A DNA stretch of 64,000 bases. Origin: Pseudomonadota bacterium (lineage in GTDB: Bacteria; Pseudomonadota; Gammaproteobacteria; Burkholderiales; Methylophilaceae). Positions 1 through 8,721 of the stretch are shown one piece after another (position 1 is the stretch's first letter; every line of letters begins with the position of its first letter). Under the pieces are notes generated by a model that was given only the letters and a program-made list of their open reading frames with translations, had not been told where the DNA came from and searched no databases. The translations under genes were made by a program, and so were the position numbers. The DNA lies in contig JAGVMP010000011.1 in NCBI GenBank assembly GCA_020053735.1, positions 248,001 to 312,000 of the forward strand. Reading direction: 5' to 3'.

Positions 1-681
1 AATCACATTTAAAAATGTGGCCTCGTAATAACTAAGTGCATTCTCAATTTCATTCACCACGGTGAGTTTTGAATAACGCACAATTCGCGTTTGCCACAGT
101 GAACAAATTGCGCCTTGTATCAGCAAATCATTTTGCTCTAACTCTCGTTTTGAGATTAGATTGGCACGCTCTGCCAATAAAAAAGAGAGTTTATGCTCAA
201 TATCTAAAATGCTTTTGCGCTGCACCTCCGTCGGGTGCGCAGTTAATACGGGAGAGACTAACGCATCTTTAAAAAATGCTTCTACCGTGGACAATGGTAA
301 TGCTTGGCGCACAATTTCATTGACTGAATACGCAAGCATACCAGGTGCTAATTGGTCTTCATTTAAACGAGTTTGCTGACGGGCAAATAAGTCTTCTGCA
401 ATATTCACCAAATGTTTAAAATAACTAAATGCACGCACTACCGAAATAGTTTGTTGCGGCGATAAATTCTTAAGTAGTTTTTCTAGCGCTAATGTGGCTT
501 TTTGATCATTTTCGCGATGAAACTTAACGGCTACCTGACGAATATTTTCAATTAATTCATAAGTGGCTTGGCCATCTTTAGCCAAAATGGTTTCACCCAG
601 CACTCTGCCTAAATAACGAATATTATTTTTTAAGCCATTGTTTTGTGTATTTAATGCCAATGAAGGTTGTGTATCACTCAT
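1..681 (-). CDS. ppc: Phosphoenolpyruvate carboxylase, N-terminal part (cut by window edge)
   Basis: The minus strand is open from the ATG at 681 to the window edge, giving 227 residues. The frame contains LTAHPTEVQRKS, the conserved histidine motif of PEP carboxylase that helps bind and transfer the carboxyl group. It is followed by a family-like stretch near WQTRIVRYSKLTVVNEIEN. PEP carboxylase adds bicarbonate to phosphoenolpyruvate to make oxaloacetate in the cytoplasm, an anaplerotic step important to methylotrophs that lack a full TCA cycle. The family is usually around 900 residues, so about a quarter is visible; the catalytic C-terminal barrel lies outside. The gene has its own upstream gap (682-1036) and is not obviously in an operon. 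Identification is by motif only. Confidence 0.93.
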   Translation of the reverse strand, partial: MSDTQPSLALNTQNNGLKNNIRYLGRVLGETILAKDGQATYELIENIRQVAVKFHRENDQKATLALEKLLKNLSPQQTISVVRAFSYFKHLVNIAEDLFARQQTRLNEDQLAPGMLAYSVNEIVRQALPLSTVEAFFKDALVSPVLTAHPTEVQRKSILDIEHKLSFLLAERANLISKRELEQNDLLIQGAICSLWQTRIVRYSKLTVVNEIENALSYYEATFLNVI

Positions 682-892
682 GGTTGTTTTATAGGGCTGT
701 CATATCTAGTTACTATCAATATAAGCAACAATTGCACCATGCATTAACCCTAGCATGCGGCCATTTTTTATTAATTAATATCAATTTAAACAATTAGTTA
801 TAAGAAATTAAAAAATATGCTTTTATAAACGCACGAATAATGTGCAATCTTATTTATTGTTGAGATGTTTGAGTGCAAATCCTAAGGCGTAA

Positions 893-917
893 AAAAAGCA
901 GCCTAAAGCTGCTTTTT
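893..917 (-). terminator. Rho-independent terminator after ppa
   Basis: A perfect 10-bp stem, AAAAAGCAGC/GCTGCTTTTT, with loop CTAAA. Read on the minus strand the stem is followed by a run of T, as expected for the end of the ppa transcript. The A-tract and T-tract on both sides mean it could also work in the other direction. Confidence 0.75.
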
Positions 918-961
918 ATTGTGATTAATGATGCACGATTTGTATATAATCAATCTAATAC

Positions 962-998
962 CTCTGAAAGCCAATATCTATAAGGCTTGCAGAGCATC
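962..998. repeat. GATGCTC/GCAAGCC hairpin repeat, copy 1
   Basis: An imperfect hairpin: CTCTG-a-AAGCC (962-972), an 11-nt loop, and GGCTT-g-CAGAG (984-994), followed by CATC. About 29 of 33 bases match the reverse complement of the larger hairpin at 8669-8721. The two therefore belong to one dispersed family. It lies 40 bp beyond the ppa stop codon. Confidence 0.6.
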
Positions 999-1036
999 AT
1001 TTTTCTCTCGGTAGTGATTTAAGGCTGAAACAGGCT

Positions 1037-1585
1037 TTAAAACGCGGGTTTCACTTCTGCATCGTTATATCGCGCTACGCCATCCATAATTTCCTTGTGG
1101 GCTACATCAATGTCCACCCAGCCTTCAATTTTAACCCACTTGCCTTTATCTAAATCTTTATAGTGTTCAAAAAAGTGTGAAATCATTTCTAGGCGCCAAG
1201 GTGATACATCTTTATAAGTTTTTTGGTAGGCATACAAACCACACACTTTTTCTACTGGCACCGCCAGCAATTTTGCATCACCACCTGCTTCATCTGTCAT
1301 CTGCAACATACCCAGTGCACGACAACGCACGACAACACCTGGCAACAAAGGCACCGGCGTGATTACCAACACATCTACAGGGTCACCATCATCGGCCAAC
1401 GTATGCGGAATATAGCCATAATTACATGGGTATTGCATGGATGTACCCATGAAGCGATCAACAAAAATGGCACCGCTTTCTTTATCCACTTCGTATTTTA
1501 CGGGGTCGCCCTGCATGGGAATTTCGATAATCACGTTAAAGTCGTGTGGAAGATTTTTGCCTGATGGCACTAAATTGAGTGACAT
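1037..1585 (-). CDS. ppa: Inorganic pyrophosphatase (family I)
   Basis: This 182-residue protein matches the usual bacterial family I length. It hydrolyses pyrophosphate to two phosphates with Mg2+, pulling biosynthetic reactions forward in the cytoplasm. The signature [10 protein letters not shown] carries the metal-binding aspartates. NYGYIPHT upstream and [23 protein letters not shown] downstream are also typical of the family. The start [13 protein letters not shown] is the conserved N-terminus. It is transcribed alone: a 123-bp gap separates it from dedA upstream, and a strong terminator lies at 893-917. Nothing unusual is seen. Confidence 0.97.
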   Translation of the reverse strand: MSLNLVPSGKNLPHDFNVIIEIPMQGDPVKYEVDKESGAIFVDRFMGTSMQYPCNYGYIPHTLADDGDPVDVLVITPVPLLPGVVVRCRALGMLQMTDEAGGDAKLLAVPVEKVCGLYAYQKTYKDVSPWRLEMISHFFEHYKDLDKGKWVKIEGWVDIDVAHKEIMDGVARYNDAEVKPAF

Positions 1586-1708
1586 AATAAATATTGCCCA
1601 GTGTTTGAAAAGTCGAGATTATAAGCCAAGACTGTTATATGTTTGTTGCTAGATTGTTGCAAATGTAATGATTTACTTAAAAGATTACGTTTACTTAAAG
1701 TACATAAA

Positions 1709-2353
1709 TCAGTGCGATTTTCGCAGTTTGCTAAACAGTGTTTTTAATGTGACCACAATAATCACTAACCCCAACCCCATTAAAGTTACCAAGCCTAAGT
1801 GATTTTTAATGATGGCTATATTGCCAAAAAAATAACCTGCCAGCACACACACCAGCACCCAAATGATGGCACCTAATGAGGCGGAACGGACAAACTTGAT
1901 GAAATGCATATTAGTCATGCCTGCCAAAAATGGCGCTACCGTGCGAATGACTGGTAAGAACAAGCAAAACAAAAAACCTTGTTGGCCGTGTTTATCGTAA
2001 AACACCCGCGTTTTGTCTAACGCTGCTTGGTTGGGCCATTTCAAATAGTCCACAAAAAATGCTTGGCCAATTGATTTTCCTAGCCAATAGCCACTCAAGC
2101 TTCCTAAAATGGCAGCAATAATTAACACTACAAGTAACCAGTAAATATTGAGCGCAGACGCCGCCCACACAGCGCCGCAGACAAACAAAAATGGATTTGC
2201 AGGCAAAAAGAAAAATGGCAACACGCCAATTTGCAAATAAATCACTACGAATAAAATCGCATACACCAAATTGGCATGCATAGCCACTAGCTGCGGCAAA
2301 TGTGCATCAAAATTCATAATCATTTGCCACGTTTGTAGCAAATAGTCCATCAT
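1709..2353 (-). CDS. DedA family membrane protein
   Basis: A 214-residue, highly hydrophobic protein with the DedA/VTT (SNARE-associated) organisation. It has an N-terminal hydrophobic stretch, then PFFFLPANPFLFVCGAVWA, GSLSGYWLGKSIG and the FLPVIRTVAPFLAGMTNM motif with its conserved R and P residues. The family is linked to membrane potential maintenance and lipid (undecaprenyl-phosphate or phospholipid) translocation; the substrate here cannot be read. Its ATG overlaps the stop of the upstream DUF1232 gene (ATGA, 2350-2353), so the pair is probably translationally coupled. It is the last gene of the tkt-gap-pgk-purC run. Confidence 0.88.
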   Translation of the reverse strand: MMDYLLQTWQMIMNFDAHLPQLVAMHANLVYAILFVVIYLQIGVLPFFFLPANPFLFVCGAVWAASALNIYWLLVVLIIAAILGSLSGYWLGKSIGQAFFVDYLKWPNQAALDKTRVFYDKHGQQGFLFCLFLPVIRTVAPFLAGMTNMHFIKFVRSASLGAIIWVLVCVLAGYFFGNIAIIKNHLGLVTLMGLGLVIIVVTLKTLFSKLRKSH

Positions 2354-2628
2354 TGCGGCTCTCTCTTACATTCCAAAATAATCTCTGGCGGCGTGAGTTT
2401 AAGGGCAAAGTATAGCAATAATGGAATCACCACTAACTCATCAAGTTGACCAATGATAGGTAAAAAATCTGGAATCAAATCGAATGGCATTAACACATAG
2501 CCCACGGCTAGCCATAGCAAAGCTTTGGCAAATTTTGGCGTTTGTGGATGTTTTTGTAGGCGCTGATAAAACTTAAACTCAGCTTTTAGTTGATCTGCTA
2601 TTTGCTTTAGTTTATTACCCAGTTTCAT
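2350..2628 (-). CDS. DUF1232 (YkvA-like) small membrane protein
   Basis: A 92-residue protein with a basic, charged N-terminal helix. The DUF1232 core then follows: YVLMPFDLIPDFLPIIGQLD and a second hydrophobic segment, VVIPLLLYFALKL. Proteins with this core are small membrane proteins of unknown function. The gene sits 13 bp downstream of purC and overlaps dedA by 4 bp, so it belongs to the same transcript. A membrane-related role shared with dedA is an inference from coupling only. Confidence 0.8.
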   Translation of the reverse strand: MKLGNKLKQIADQLKAEFKFYQRLQKHPQTPKFAKALLWLAVGYVLMPFDLIPDFLPIIGQLDELVVIPLLLYFALKLTPPEIILECKREPQ

Positions 2629-2641
2629 TTGCGACTTAGTT

Positions 2642-3550
2642 TCATGTAAGTAGACTTTTTCCTAATTGATGCCCAGTCAGCCTTTCATAGGCCTCCATGT
2701 ACTTTTCTGATGTGCGCTGTGCCACATCATCTGGCAGGGCGGGCGCTGGTGGTGCCTTGTTCCAATGGATAGATTCTAACCAATCGCGAACATACTGCTT
2801 ATCGTAACTAGGTGGATTGCTGCCAATTTGGTAAGTGTCAGCTGGCCAAAAGCGCGATGAGTCTGGTGTCAGCACCTCATCCATCACATGTAGCGTGCCA
2901 TAGCTATCTAACCCAAACTCAAATTTGGTATCGGCAATAATAATGCCTTTGGTTAGCGCATATTCAGCGGCTTCTGTGTAAAGTTGAATGGCTACTTTAG
3001 CCACTTGCGCTGCCATGTCTTTGCCGATTAAGGCTTCCACTTGCGCAATGCTAATATTTTCGTCATGCTCACCTACGGTAGCTTTGGAAGATGGCGTAAA
3101 CAAGGGTGTTGGTAGTTTTGCTGCTTGTTGCAAACCTGTGGGCAATTTAATACCACATACGGTGCCAGTTTGTTTGTACTCTTTCCAGCAACTGCCGACC
3201 AAATAGCCACGTACAATCGCTTCAATCGGTAGGGCATTTAGTTTTTTCACCACGACTGCGCGCCCTGCCACCTGCGCTTGCTCATCTTCTGCCACCACAC
3301 TTTCTGGAGCAATGCCAGTGAGGTGATTGGGCACAACATGCTTGAGCTTTTCAAACCAAAAGTTAGCCATTTGGGTCAGCATGGCACCCTTATTGGCAAT
3401 ACCGGTGGGTAAAATCACATCAAAAGCTGAAAGCCTATCTGTGCTCACTAGCAGCATCGTCGCATCGTCAATCGCATAAATATCGCGCACTTTGCCTTGG
3501 TGTATGCGCTTAAGGCTTTTAATGTGGGTTTCTAATAAAGGTGTTGTCAT
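2642..3550 (-). CDS. purC: Phosphoribosylaminoimidazole-succinocarboxamide synthase
   Basis: At 302 residues this is the longer bacterial/yeast-like SAICAR synthase. It joins CAIR and aspartate with ATP in purine biosynthesis. Visible motifs are GKVRDIY near the N-terminus, [11 protein letters not shown] (substrate-binding), [16 protein letters not shown] and the signature IADTKFEFG. Its ATG overlaps the pgk stop codon (ATGA, 3547-3550), showing tight coupling to a glycolytic gene. In many betaproteobacteria pyk and fba lie between pgk and purC; they are absent here. The downstream DUF1232 gene follows after 13 bp. Confidence 0.97.
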   Translation of the reverse strand: MTTPLLETHIKSLKRIHQGKVRDIYAIDDATMLLVSTDRLSAFDVILPTGIANKGAMLTQMANFWFEKLKHVVPNHLTGIAPESVVAEDEQAQVAGRAVVVKKLNALPIEAIVRGYLVGSCWKEYKQTGTVCGIKLPTGLQQAAKLPTPLFTPSSKATVGEHDENISIAQVEALIGKDMAAQVAKVAIQLYTEAAEYALTKGIIIADTKFEFGLDSYGTLHVMDEVLTPDSSRFWPADTYQIGSNPPSYDKQYVRDWLESIHWNKAPPAPALPDDVAQRTSEKYMEAYERLTGHQLGKSLLT

Positions 3551-4746
3551 GAGGATTTGGCACGCATCTCTAATATCTCAACGGCGGGCAAGGTTTTGCC
3601 CTCTAAAAATTCTAAAAACGCACCACCGGCGGTAGAGATATAATTAATTTTACTTTCAATACCATACTTTTGAATCGCAGCAATGGTGTCGCCACCGCCT
3701 GCCAAAGTAAACGCTTCACTATCAGCAATGGCATGTGCGAGGGTTTTGGTGCCTTCACCAAATTGGTCAAACTCAAACACACCCACAGGGCCATTCCATA
3801 CTATGGTGCCAGCATTATTCAACACCTTCACCAACTCTGCTGCAGACTCTGGGCCAATATCAAAAATCATATCATCTGCTGCCACCGAAGCCGCTTTTTT
3901 ACTGGTGGCGTGGGCATCTGCAGCAAACTGTTTTGCACATACCACATCCACCGCAATTGGAATGCTGGCATTTCGTTTGGCCATTTTTTCCATGAGCATT
4001 TTTGCAGTGGGCACCAAATCTTGTTCATATAGCGATTTACCTACCTCATGGCCTGCCGCTTTTAAGAATGTATTGGCGATGCCGCCGCCTACTACCAGCT
4101 GATCCACTTTTTCTGACAAACTTTCTAACACGCTTAATTTGGTAGATACCTTACTGCCGCCCACCACCGCCACCATAGGACGTTTTGGATTGAGTAATGC
4201 TTTGGTTAGCGCTTCTAATTCTTCAGCGAGTAGAATACCCGCACATGCCACTGGTGCATATTTGGCAATGCCGTGCGTGCTCGCTTCGGCACGATGCGCG
4301 GTGCCAAAGGCGTCCATTACAAAAATATCACAAAGCGCGGCATATTTTTTAGCCAGTTCATCATTATTTTTCTTTTCACCGACATTAAAACGGCAGTTTT
4401 CTAGCAAAATCAGTTCGCCATTTTGTATGGTCATACTGCCTGCAGGTGCCGCATCACTTAGCCAGTTTTTTACTAGGCGCACTGTTTTTCCAAGTTTAGC
4501 TGACATCACATCCGCCACGGGTTGTAACGAATTTTCTTCTGAATACACGCCTTCTTCTGGGCGGCCTAAATGTGAAGTCACCATCACCTTTGCACCAGCT
4601 TTTAGCGCAAACTCAATGGTCGCCATGCTGGCTGTAATGCGTGCATCAGAAGTCACTTTTCCATCGGCGACAGGTACATTAAGGTCAGAACGAATAAACA
4701 CACGTTTACCCGCTAAATCTAAATCTGTCATTTTGATAAACTGCAT
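3547..4746 (-). CDS. pgk: Phosphoglycerate kinase
   Basis: 399 residues, standard for bacterial PGK. It transfers phosphate between 1,3-bisphosphoglycerate and ADP in glycolysis/gluconeogenesis. Motifs seen: RSDLNVPV (substrate arginine region), [23 protein letters not shown], the WNGPVGVFE loop and GGGDTIAAI nucleotide-binding glycine loop. It lies 80 bp downstream of gap and overlaps purC by 4 bp. This places it in the tkt-gap-pgk-purC transcript. Confidence 0.98.
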   Translation of the reverse strand: MQFIKMTDLDLAGKRVFIRSDLNVPVADGKVTSDARITASMATIEFALKAGAKVMVTSHLGRPEEGVYSEENSLQPVADVMSAKLGKTVRLVKNWLSDAAPAGSMTIQNGELILLENCRFNVGEKKNNDELAKKYAALCDIFVMDAFGTAHRAEASTHGIAKYAPVACAGILLAEELEALTKALLNPKRPMVAVVGGSKVSTKLSVLESLSEKVDQLVVGGGIANTFLKAAGHEVGKSLYEQDLVPTAKMLMEKMAKRNASIPIAVDVVCAKQFAADAHATSKKAASVAADDMIFDIGPESAAELVKVLNNAGTIVWNGPVGVFEFDQFGEGTKTLAHAIADSEAFTLAGGGDTIAAIQKYGIESKINYISTAGGAFLEFLEGKTLPAVEILEMRAKSS

Positions 4747-4826
4747 TTTATTTTCCTAGACTTTATTGCGCTGATAAAACATACCAGGGATTACATCTTC
4801 ATTACGTACCACGCTCTGACTTACGA

Positions 4827-5852
4827 TTATGCTGGCGATATATGCTGCACTAGACGGAGAAGATTACAAGTATATCCATATTCATTGTCATACCAGCCCA
4901 CTACTTTCACAAAGGTGCTATCTAGCATGATGCCTGCACCAGCATCAAACACGCCTGCGGCAGGGTCACCTCTAAAGTCGGTAGAAACCACCTTATCATC
5001 AGTATAGGCCAGCACACCCTTTAATGCGCCTTGCGAGGCTGACTTCATGGCATCGCATATCGCGGCATAATCAGTTTCTTTGTTTAGCTCTACGGTTAAA
5101 TCGACCACCGAAACATCAGCACTGGGCACACGCAGCGCCATACCAGTGAGTTTTTTGTTGAGTGATGGAATGATTTTACCAACTGCTTTAGCCGCACCTG
5201 TGCTAGAGGGGATGATGTTCTCAAACACGCTACGTCCGCCGCGCCAATCTTTCTTAGAAGTACCGTCTACTGTCAATTGCGATGCTGTAACGGCATGCAC
5301 AGTGGTCATTAAGCCACGCTTAATACCAAAGCTATCATTTAGCACTTTGGCTAATGGCGCCAGTGCATTAGTCGTGCATGATGCTGCCGAAATAATGGCC
5401 TCACCTTTATATTCTTGATGATTCACGCCATACACAAACATTGGCGTGTCGTCTTTGCCGGGGGCAGACTGCACCACTTTTTTTGCACCGCCATTAATAT
5501 GTGGCTGGCAGTTATGTTGTGTGAGAAAAGCACCTGTCGATTCCACCACGATTTCAGTACCACTTGTGGCCCAGTTAATATTGGCGGGGTCGCGGTCGGC
5601 AGTCAGGTGAATTTTTTTGCCATTGACCAGCAAATGGCCATCGTCTGTAGATATATCAGCATTAAAACGCCCATGCACAGAATCATACTTCAGCATGTAG
5701 ATGATGTAATCAATATCGTATGAGCTGTTAATTGCCACAATCTCAATACTGTTTGACTTGGCTCTATTATTAAATTCAGCTTCTTGCACCGCTGCGCGCA
5801 ACACCATGCGACCGATACGACCGAAGCCGTTAATGCCAACCTTAATTGCCAT
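4827..5852 (-). CDS. gap: Glyceraldehyde-3-phosphate dehydrogenase, type I
   Basis: 341 residues. The N-terminus [16 protein letters not shown] is the NAD(P)-binding Rossmann motif, and [16 protein letters not shown] carries the catalytic cysteine. The C-terminal [15 protein letters not shown] is also typical. It interconverts glyceraldehyde-3-phosphate and 1,3-bisphosphoglycerate. A terminator at 5904-5930 separates it from tkt, so gap-pgk-purC may have a promoter in the 5853-5957 gap or depend on read-through. The gene could serve glycolysis or gluconeogenesis; the sequence does not decide between them. Confidence 0.98.
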   Translation of the reverse strand: MAIKVGINGFGRIGRMVLRAAVQEAEFNNRAKSNSIEIVAINSSYDIDYIIYMLKYDSVHGRFNADISTDDGHLLVNGKKIHLTADRDPANINWATSGTEIVVESTGAFLTQHNCQPHINGGAKKVVQSAPGKDDTPMFVYGVNHQEYKGEAIISAASCTTNALAPLAKVLNDSFGIKRGLMTTVHAVTASQLTVDGTSKKDWRGGRSVFENIIPSSTGAAKAVGKIIPSLNKKLTGMALRVPSADVSVVDLTVELNKETDYAAICDAMKSASQGALKGVLAYTDDKVVSTDFRGDPAAGVFDAGAGIMLDSTFVKVVGWYDNEYGYTCNLLRLVQHISPA

Positions 5853-5903
5853 GCTTATCCCTCAAGTATTAACCATTATTTTTGTAATGGTATTTTAGCA
5901 AAA

Positions 5904-5930
5904 AAAAGAGCCTCATGCTGAGGCTCTTTT
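5904..5930 (-). terminator. Rho-independent terminator between tkt and gap
   Basis: A perfect 12-bp stem, AAAAGAGCCTCA/TGAGGCTCTTTT, with a 3-nt loop. On the minus strand it is followed by more T residues, so it would end or attenuate tkt transcripts before gap. Confidence 0.85.
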
Positions 5931-5957
5931 GGGTAATACTATCTATTAATGCACTAA

Positions 5958-7943
5958 CTACATTACAGATTTAGCAACAGCGACTACATTCTCTACGGTA
6001 AAGCCAAAGTGCTTCATCAACGCACCGCCTGGAGCAGATTCACCAAAGGTGTCAATCCCTACAACAGCGCCTTCTAAACCTACATATTTGCGCCAGAAAT
6101 CTGGGTGTGCCGCCTCAATCGCCACACGTTTAACACCAGCAGTTAATACACTGTCTTTATACGCTTGGTCTTGGCGATCGAATACGTTGGTGCTTGGCAT
6201 TGAAACCACACGGATTTTTTTGCCAGCAGCAGTTAGTTCTGCAGCTGCTTTTACCGCTAAATCCAACTCTGAACCGTTAGCAATAAAAATCAAGTCAGCC
6301 TTGCCTGCACAATCAGAAAACACATAGCCACCTTTGCGAATGCCTGCAAAGTCACTTGCATTATGTTTAATGCCTGCCAAGTTTTGGCGTGAAAGCACTA
6401 AACTTGTTGGGCCTTCATGACGCTCTACCGCCGCAACCCAAGCCACGGTTGTTTCTGTTGCACTACCTGGACGCCATACATCCATACGTGGAATGTAACG
6501 TATACCAGAAGTATTTTCGACTGGTTGATGGGTTGGACCATCTTCGCCTTGGCCGATAGAGTCATGCGTCAATACATAAATCACGCGTTGATGCATTAAA
6601 GCAGACATACGCATGCCGCTTTTCATGTAATCAGTGAACATATGGAATGTGCCGCCAAATGGTAGCAAGCCACCGTGCAATGCCACACCGTTCATGATAG
6701 CCGCCATACCAAATTCACGTACGCCATAAGAGATGTAGTTACCTGGTTTTTTCGCATCAACGTGCACGAAGCTGCCGGTTGAAGTCAAGTTAGACCCTGT
6801 CAAGTCAGCTGAACCGCCTAAGAATTCTGGCAGCAACGGCGCTAATGCAGTAATTGCGTTTTGTGAGGCTTTGCGAGACGCATTACCTTCAGCCTTATCA
6901 TTTGTTGCTGCGATAATTTTATCGGTTTCTGCTTTCCAATCAGCTGGCAAATCGCCTGCCATACGGCGTTTAAATTCTGCTGCTTCTGCTGGGAATGCGT
7001 TTGCGTAAGCTGCAAATTTATCATTCCAAGCGGCTTCTGCTGCCGCACCCTTAGCTTTAGCATCCCAACCAGCATAAACATCAGCCGGAATCACAAATGG
7101 TGCATGTGGCCAACCGATGGCTTCACGCGTTGCAGCAACTTCAGCGTCGCCTAATGCAGAACCGTGGCAATCATGGCTGCCTGATTTGTTAGGTGAGCCT
7201 TTACCAATAATGGTTTTACAGCAGATGAGTGAAGGTTTATCCGTTACTTTCTTGGCTGCTGCTATGGCTTTGCCAATCGCGACTACATCGTGACCATCCA
7301 CTGACTGTACGTGCCAGCCGTATGATTCAAAACGTTTTGCTGTATCGTCTGTGTACCAGCCTTCAATATGGCCGTCGATAGAAATACCGTTGTCATCCCA
7401 GAATGCTGTTAACTTGCCCAAACCCCAAGTACCAGCAAGTGCACACGCTTCGTGTGAAACACCTTCCATCATGCAACCGTCACCTAAAAATACATAAGTG
7501 CTGTGATCGACGATTTCATGGCCTGGTTTATTGAACTGGTTGGCCAATAATTTTTCAGCCATGGCAAAACCCACGCCATTGGCAATACCTTGGCCTAATG
7601 GGCCAGTCGTTGTTTCAACACCTGCTGCATAGCCGTACTCTGGATGGCCAGCACATTGTGAATGCAATTGACGGAACGATTGAATTTGTTCCATGGCCAA
7701 ATCGTAGCCAGTCAGGTGCAACAATGAGTATATCAGCATTGAGCCGTGGCCGTTAGAAAGCACAAAGCGATCACGGTTAGCCCATTTGGGGTTGTTCGGG
7801 TTGTGGCTTAGGTGGTGGTTCCAAAGCTCTTCAGCAATTTCTGCCATGCCCATCGGCGCACCTGGGTGGCCTGAGTTTGCTTTTTGTACTGCATCCATCG
7901 ATAGTGCACGGATGGCGTTGGCTAAATCATTACGCGTTGCCAT
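5958..7943 (-). CDS. tkt: Transketolase
   Basis: 661 residues, the usual length. The thiamine-diphosphate motif is seen in [20 protein letters not shown] through [11 protein letters not shown]. The N-terminal region has [15 protein letters not shown], the pyrimidine-domain motif is [11 protein letters not shown], and [16 protein letters not shown] is a transketolase signature. It moves two-carbon ketol units in the pentose phosphate network and is part of carbon rearrangement in the ribulose monophosphate cycle of methylotrophs. It is the first gene of the carbon-metabolism run and is preceded by a 341-bp gap with room for a promoter. The sequence GGGAGAACAAC directly precedes the ATG as ribosome-binding site. 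Confidence 0.98.
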   Translation of the reverse strand: MATRNDLANAIRALSMDAVQKANSGHPGAPMGMAEIAEELWNHHLSHNPNNPKWANRDRFVLSNGHGSMLIYSLLHLTGYDLAMEQIQSFRQLHSQCAGHPEYGYAAGVETTTGPLGQGIANGVGFAMAEKLLANQFNKPGHEIVDHSTYVFLGDGCMMEGVSHEACALAGTWGLGKLTAFWDDNGISIDGHIEGWYTDDTAKRFESYGWHVQSVDGHDVVAIGKAIAAAKKVTDKPSLICCKTIIGKGSPNKSGSHDCHGSALGDAEVAATREAIGWPHAPFVIPADVYAGWDAKAKGAAAEAAWNDKFAAYANAFPAEAAEFKRRMAGDLPADWKAETDKIIAATNDKAEGNASRKASQNAITALAPLLPEFLGGSADLTGSNLTSTGSFVHVDAKKPGNYISYGVREFGMAAIMNGVALHGGLLPFGGTFHMFTDYMKSGMRMSALMHQRVIYVLTHDSIGQGEDGPTHQPVENTSGIRYIPRMDVWRPGSATETTVAWVAAVERHEGPTSLVLSRQNLAGIKHNASDFAGIRKGGYVFSDCAGKADLIFIANGSELDLAVKAAAELTAAGKKIRVVSMPSTNVFDRQDQAYKDSVLTAGVKRVAIEAAHPDFWRKYVGLEGAVVGIDTFGESAPGGALMKHFGFTVENVVAVAKSVM

Positions 7944-8284
7944 GTTGTTCTCCCAAATGATAAAAATTTGTGGTGGTCACAATTTTAGTCTTGTATAAAA
8001 TCGCTAAGCATAAATTGTATGTAACCTAGATTGAATTCTTAAAAAGCCAGTCATTAAACCGCTTTTCAGCAAAGGTTAAATTATTACTTAGATAGCCTAT
8101 TTCGGCAAGTGCTTAGGTAGATATTGCGCTCAAGAATATTGATTTTCTGCAGTTAAAATTAAGATGGTCAGTAAATTCTTACAGCAATTTCAGAGATTGC
8201 CTCATTCAATGATTTTTTCATCCCTCTAAAATGGGTTCATGTGTTTTATGCACATTTACTTTCAACTACAGAAAAGGAATTATC
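7944..8284. other. Divergent intergenic region, tkt / BON protein
   Basis: A 341-bp, AT-rich gap between divergently transcribed genes. I see no coding frame, tRNA or strong hairpin. It must contain the tkt promoter (leftward) and the BON gene promoter (rightward), but no pair of boxes stands out enough to annotate. Confidence 0.55.
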
Positions 8285-8593
8285 ATGAAAACGAATCTTA
8301 AAAGTCTTTTAGTTATTGGTGCTTTAGTAATGCCTATGGCTGTGTTTGCAGCAGATAGCGACCCTGTATCAACTAAATTAACTGATACCGTGATTACTGC
8401 TAAAGTAAAAGCAGAGTTTGCTAAAGACAAAGAAGTTAGCGCAACTGATATTAAAGTTGAAACAGATAGTAAAGGTCTAGTGCAATTATCTGGTACAGCA
8501 AAATCACAAGCGGAAGCTGACAAAGCAGTACACATTGCTAAAAGCACCAAAGGTGTTACCGCAGTTAAAAACGACATTGTCGTAACTCAATAA
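8285..8593 (+). CDS. Periplasmic BON-domain protein (OsmY-like)
   Basis: 102 residues. A Sec signal peptide (MKTNLKSLLVIGALVMPMAVFA) is followed by one BON domain, with DTVITAKVKAEFAKDKEVSATDIKVET and the GLVQLSGTAKSQAEADKAVHIA core. BON domains bind phospholipids; small secreted versions such as OsmY are envelope stress proteins. The start is the ATG at 8285, not an in-frame start at 8231: AAAAGGAA lies just upstream and the signal peptide begins there. It is monocistronic and is closed by the strong hairpin at 8669-8721. A stress-induced role is inferred from the family. Confidence 0.85.
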   Translation: MKTNLKSLLVIGALVMPMAVFAADSDPVSTKLTDTVITAKVKAEFAKDKEVSATDIKVETDSKGLVQLSGTAKSQAEADKAVHIAKSTKGVTAVKNDIVVTQ

Positions 8594-8668
8594 CGACCGC
8601 AATATGTTTAAACCAGTAAACTTTAATGCAAAGTTAGTTTACTAAAGGTTGCATTAAGCAGTCGCACT

Positions 8669-8721
8669 AAAATAGATGCTCTGCAAGCCTTATGGGTATT
8701 GGCTTGCGGAGCATCTATTTT
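8669..8721. terminator. Long bidirectional hairpin terminator (GATGCTC/GCAAGCC repeat, copy 2)
   Basis: Arms 8669-8689 and 8701-8721 form a 21-bp stem with only one G-T wobble and an 11-nt loop. Poly-A and poly-T ends lie on each side. It lies between two convergent genes and touches the stop codon of the ATPase gene at 8721. The inner part matches the hairpin at 962-998 in reverse orientation. Confidence 0.8.

Larger units (their letters stand above)
682..1036. other. Intergenic region between ppa and ppc
   Basis: This 355-bp stretch holds no convincing gene. It contains two hairpins, annotated separately: a classic terminator at 893-917 and a repeat-family hairpin at 962-994. The part next to ppc (700-860) is strongly AT-rich and is the likely place for a ppc promoter reading leftward, but I could not pick a -35/-10 pair with confidence. 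Confidence 0.6.
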
